Below are positions 4,909 through 5,028 of a stretch of DNA of 5,028 nt, piece by piece. The notes under the pieces were generated by a model that saw only the letters and a list, made by a program, of their open reading frames with translations, had not been told where the DNA came from and searched no databases. The stretch covers positions 10,023 through 15,050 of the forward strand of contig PMYJ01000249.1 in NCBI GenBank assembly GCA_003170875.1, written 5' to 3'. How positions within the stretch are numbered: the first letter of the stretch is position 1; each line of letters opens with the position of its first letter. Position numbers and translations under genes: made by a program. The DNA comes from Candidatus Dormiibacterota bacterium. Lineage in GTDB: Bacteria; Chloroflexota; Dormibacteria; Aeolococcales; Aeolococcaceae.

Positions 4909-5028
4909 CGCCACTGGAGCGAAAGGAGCTGGCGGCCAGCGGCCGGACCCTCGCGCGCGAGTTCGCCGGCATCTTCAGTCCCGAGACCGCCGAGGAGTGC
5001 GTCATGGACTCCTTCGAACGTCTCGCCG
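4905..5028 (+). CDS. arsC: Second arsenate reductase-like protein, N-terminal helical domain only (cut by window)
   Basis: The first 41 codons of a gene running off the window. ATG at 4905 shares ATGA with the stop of the fusion gene, so translation is coupled. The preceding GGGAG lies within the fusion gene's last codons and can act as SD, though it is close. The visible sequence (LAREFAGIFSPETAEECVMDSFERLA) resembles the N-terminal three-helix domain found ahead of the LMW-phosphatase fold in some actinobacterial ArsC proteins. If so, the C-x5-R P-loop should follow downstream. I cannot see the catalytic part, so the enzyme call rests on this domain and on operon position. An ArsC-like phosphatase without arsenate activity is the main alternative. 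Confidence 0.6.
   Translation, partial: MTPLERKELAASGRTLAREFAGIFSPETAEECVMDSFERLA

Noticed and set aside
4084..4914. A 276-codon minus-strand open frame
   Set aside because: It mirrors the ArsR-ArsC fusion, which has unmistakable HTH and catalytic motifs; the antisense translation has none.
1..5028. CRISPR array, insertion sequence or attachment site
   Set aside because: No regularly spaced repeats, transposase or integrase motifs, or terminal inverted repeats were seen on either strand.

Overview
The window is a high-GC arsenic-resistance (ars) island. I infer an actinobacterium or relative from the G/C-rich third codon positions, the GTG starts sitting directly behind -10-like boxes (leaderless style), the tandem LMW-phosphatase-type arsenate reductases and the N-terminal helical domain starting the last gene. 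The species cannot be told from the sequence.

Layout. Minus strand, 1-1381: an arsR repressor gene (1010-1381) followed after 23 bp by an arsenite-efflux-type permease of the ACR3/bile acid:sodium symporter superfamily (1-986, cut by the window edge). Positions 1382-1912 hold no convincing gene, only the upstream region of that arsR and the downstream region of the next minus-strand operon. Minus strand, 1913-3401: arsD (3081-3401), then, 19 bp later, a ten-helix transporter of the TDT/SLAC1 (TehA-like) family (1913-3061). Both have strong Shine-Dalgarno sites. A 95-bp divergent control region (3402-3496) carries an ATCAA-N6-TTGAT operator over the arsD promoter. Plus strand, 3497-3826: a second stand-alone arsR, ending in a long hairpin. 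Positions 3827-4087 are non-coding with several inverted repeats. Plus strand, 4126-4908: an ArsR-ArsC fusion (HTH repressor domain plus thioredoxin-type arsenate reductase), driven by a promoter embedded in two 18-bp-spaced palindromes. It overlaps by 4 bp (ATGA) the start of a further gene (4905 onward), which looks like an ArsC with an N-terminal three-helix domain.

How the parts may work together: the ArsC enzymes reduce arsenate to arsenite, the ACR3-like permease exports arsenite, and three ArsR domains control at least three transcription units.

The unusual parts are: (i) an ArsD with no ArsA ATPase visible, lacking the third classical arsenite-binding cysteine (Cys18) and co-transcribed with an anion-channel-family transporter; (ii) that transporter has only two cysteines, in one N-terminal CxxC; (iii) the fused ArsR-ArsC keeps the full reductase Cys triad but lacks the usual arsenite-sensing Cys pair in its HTH domain; (iv) the operators share a TTTGATNNAT core and overlap apparent leaderless promoters.
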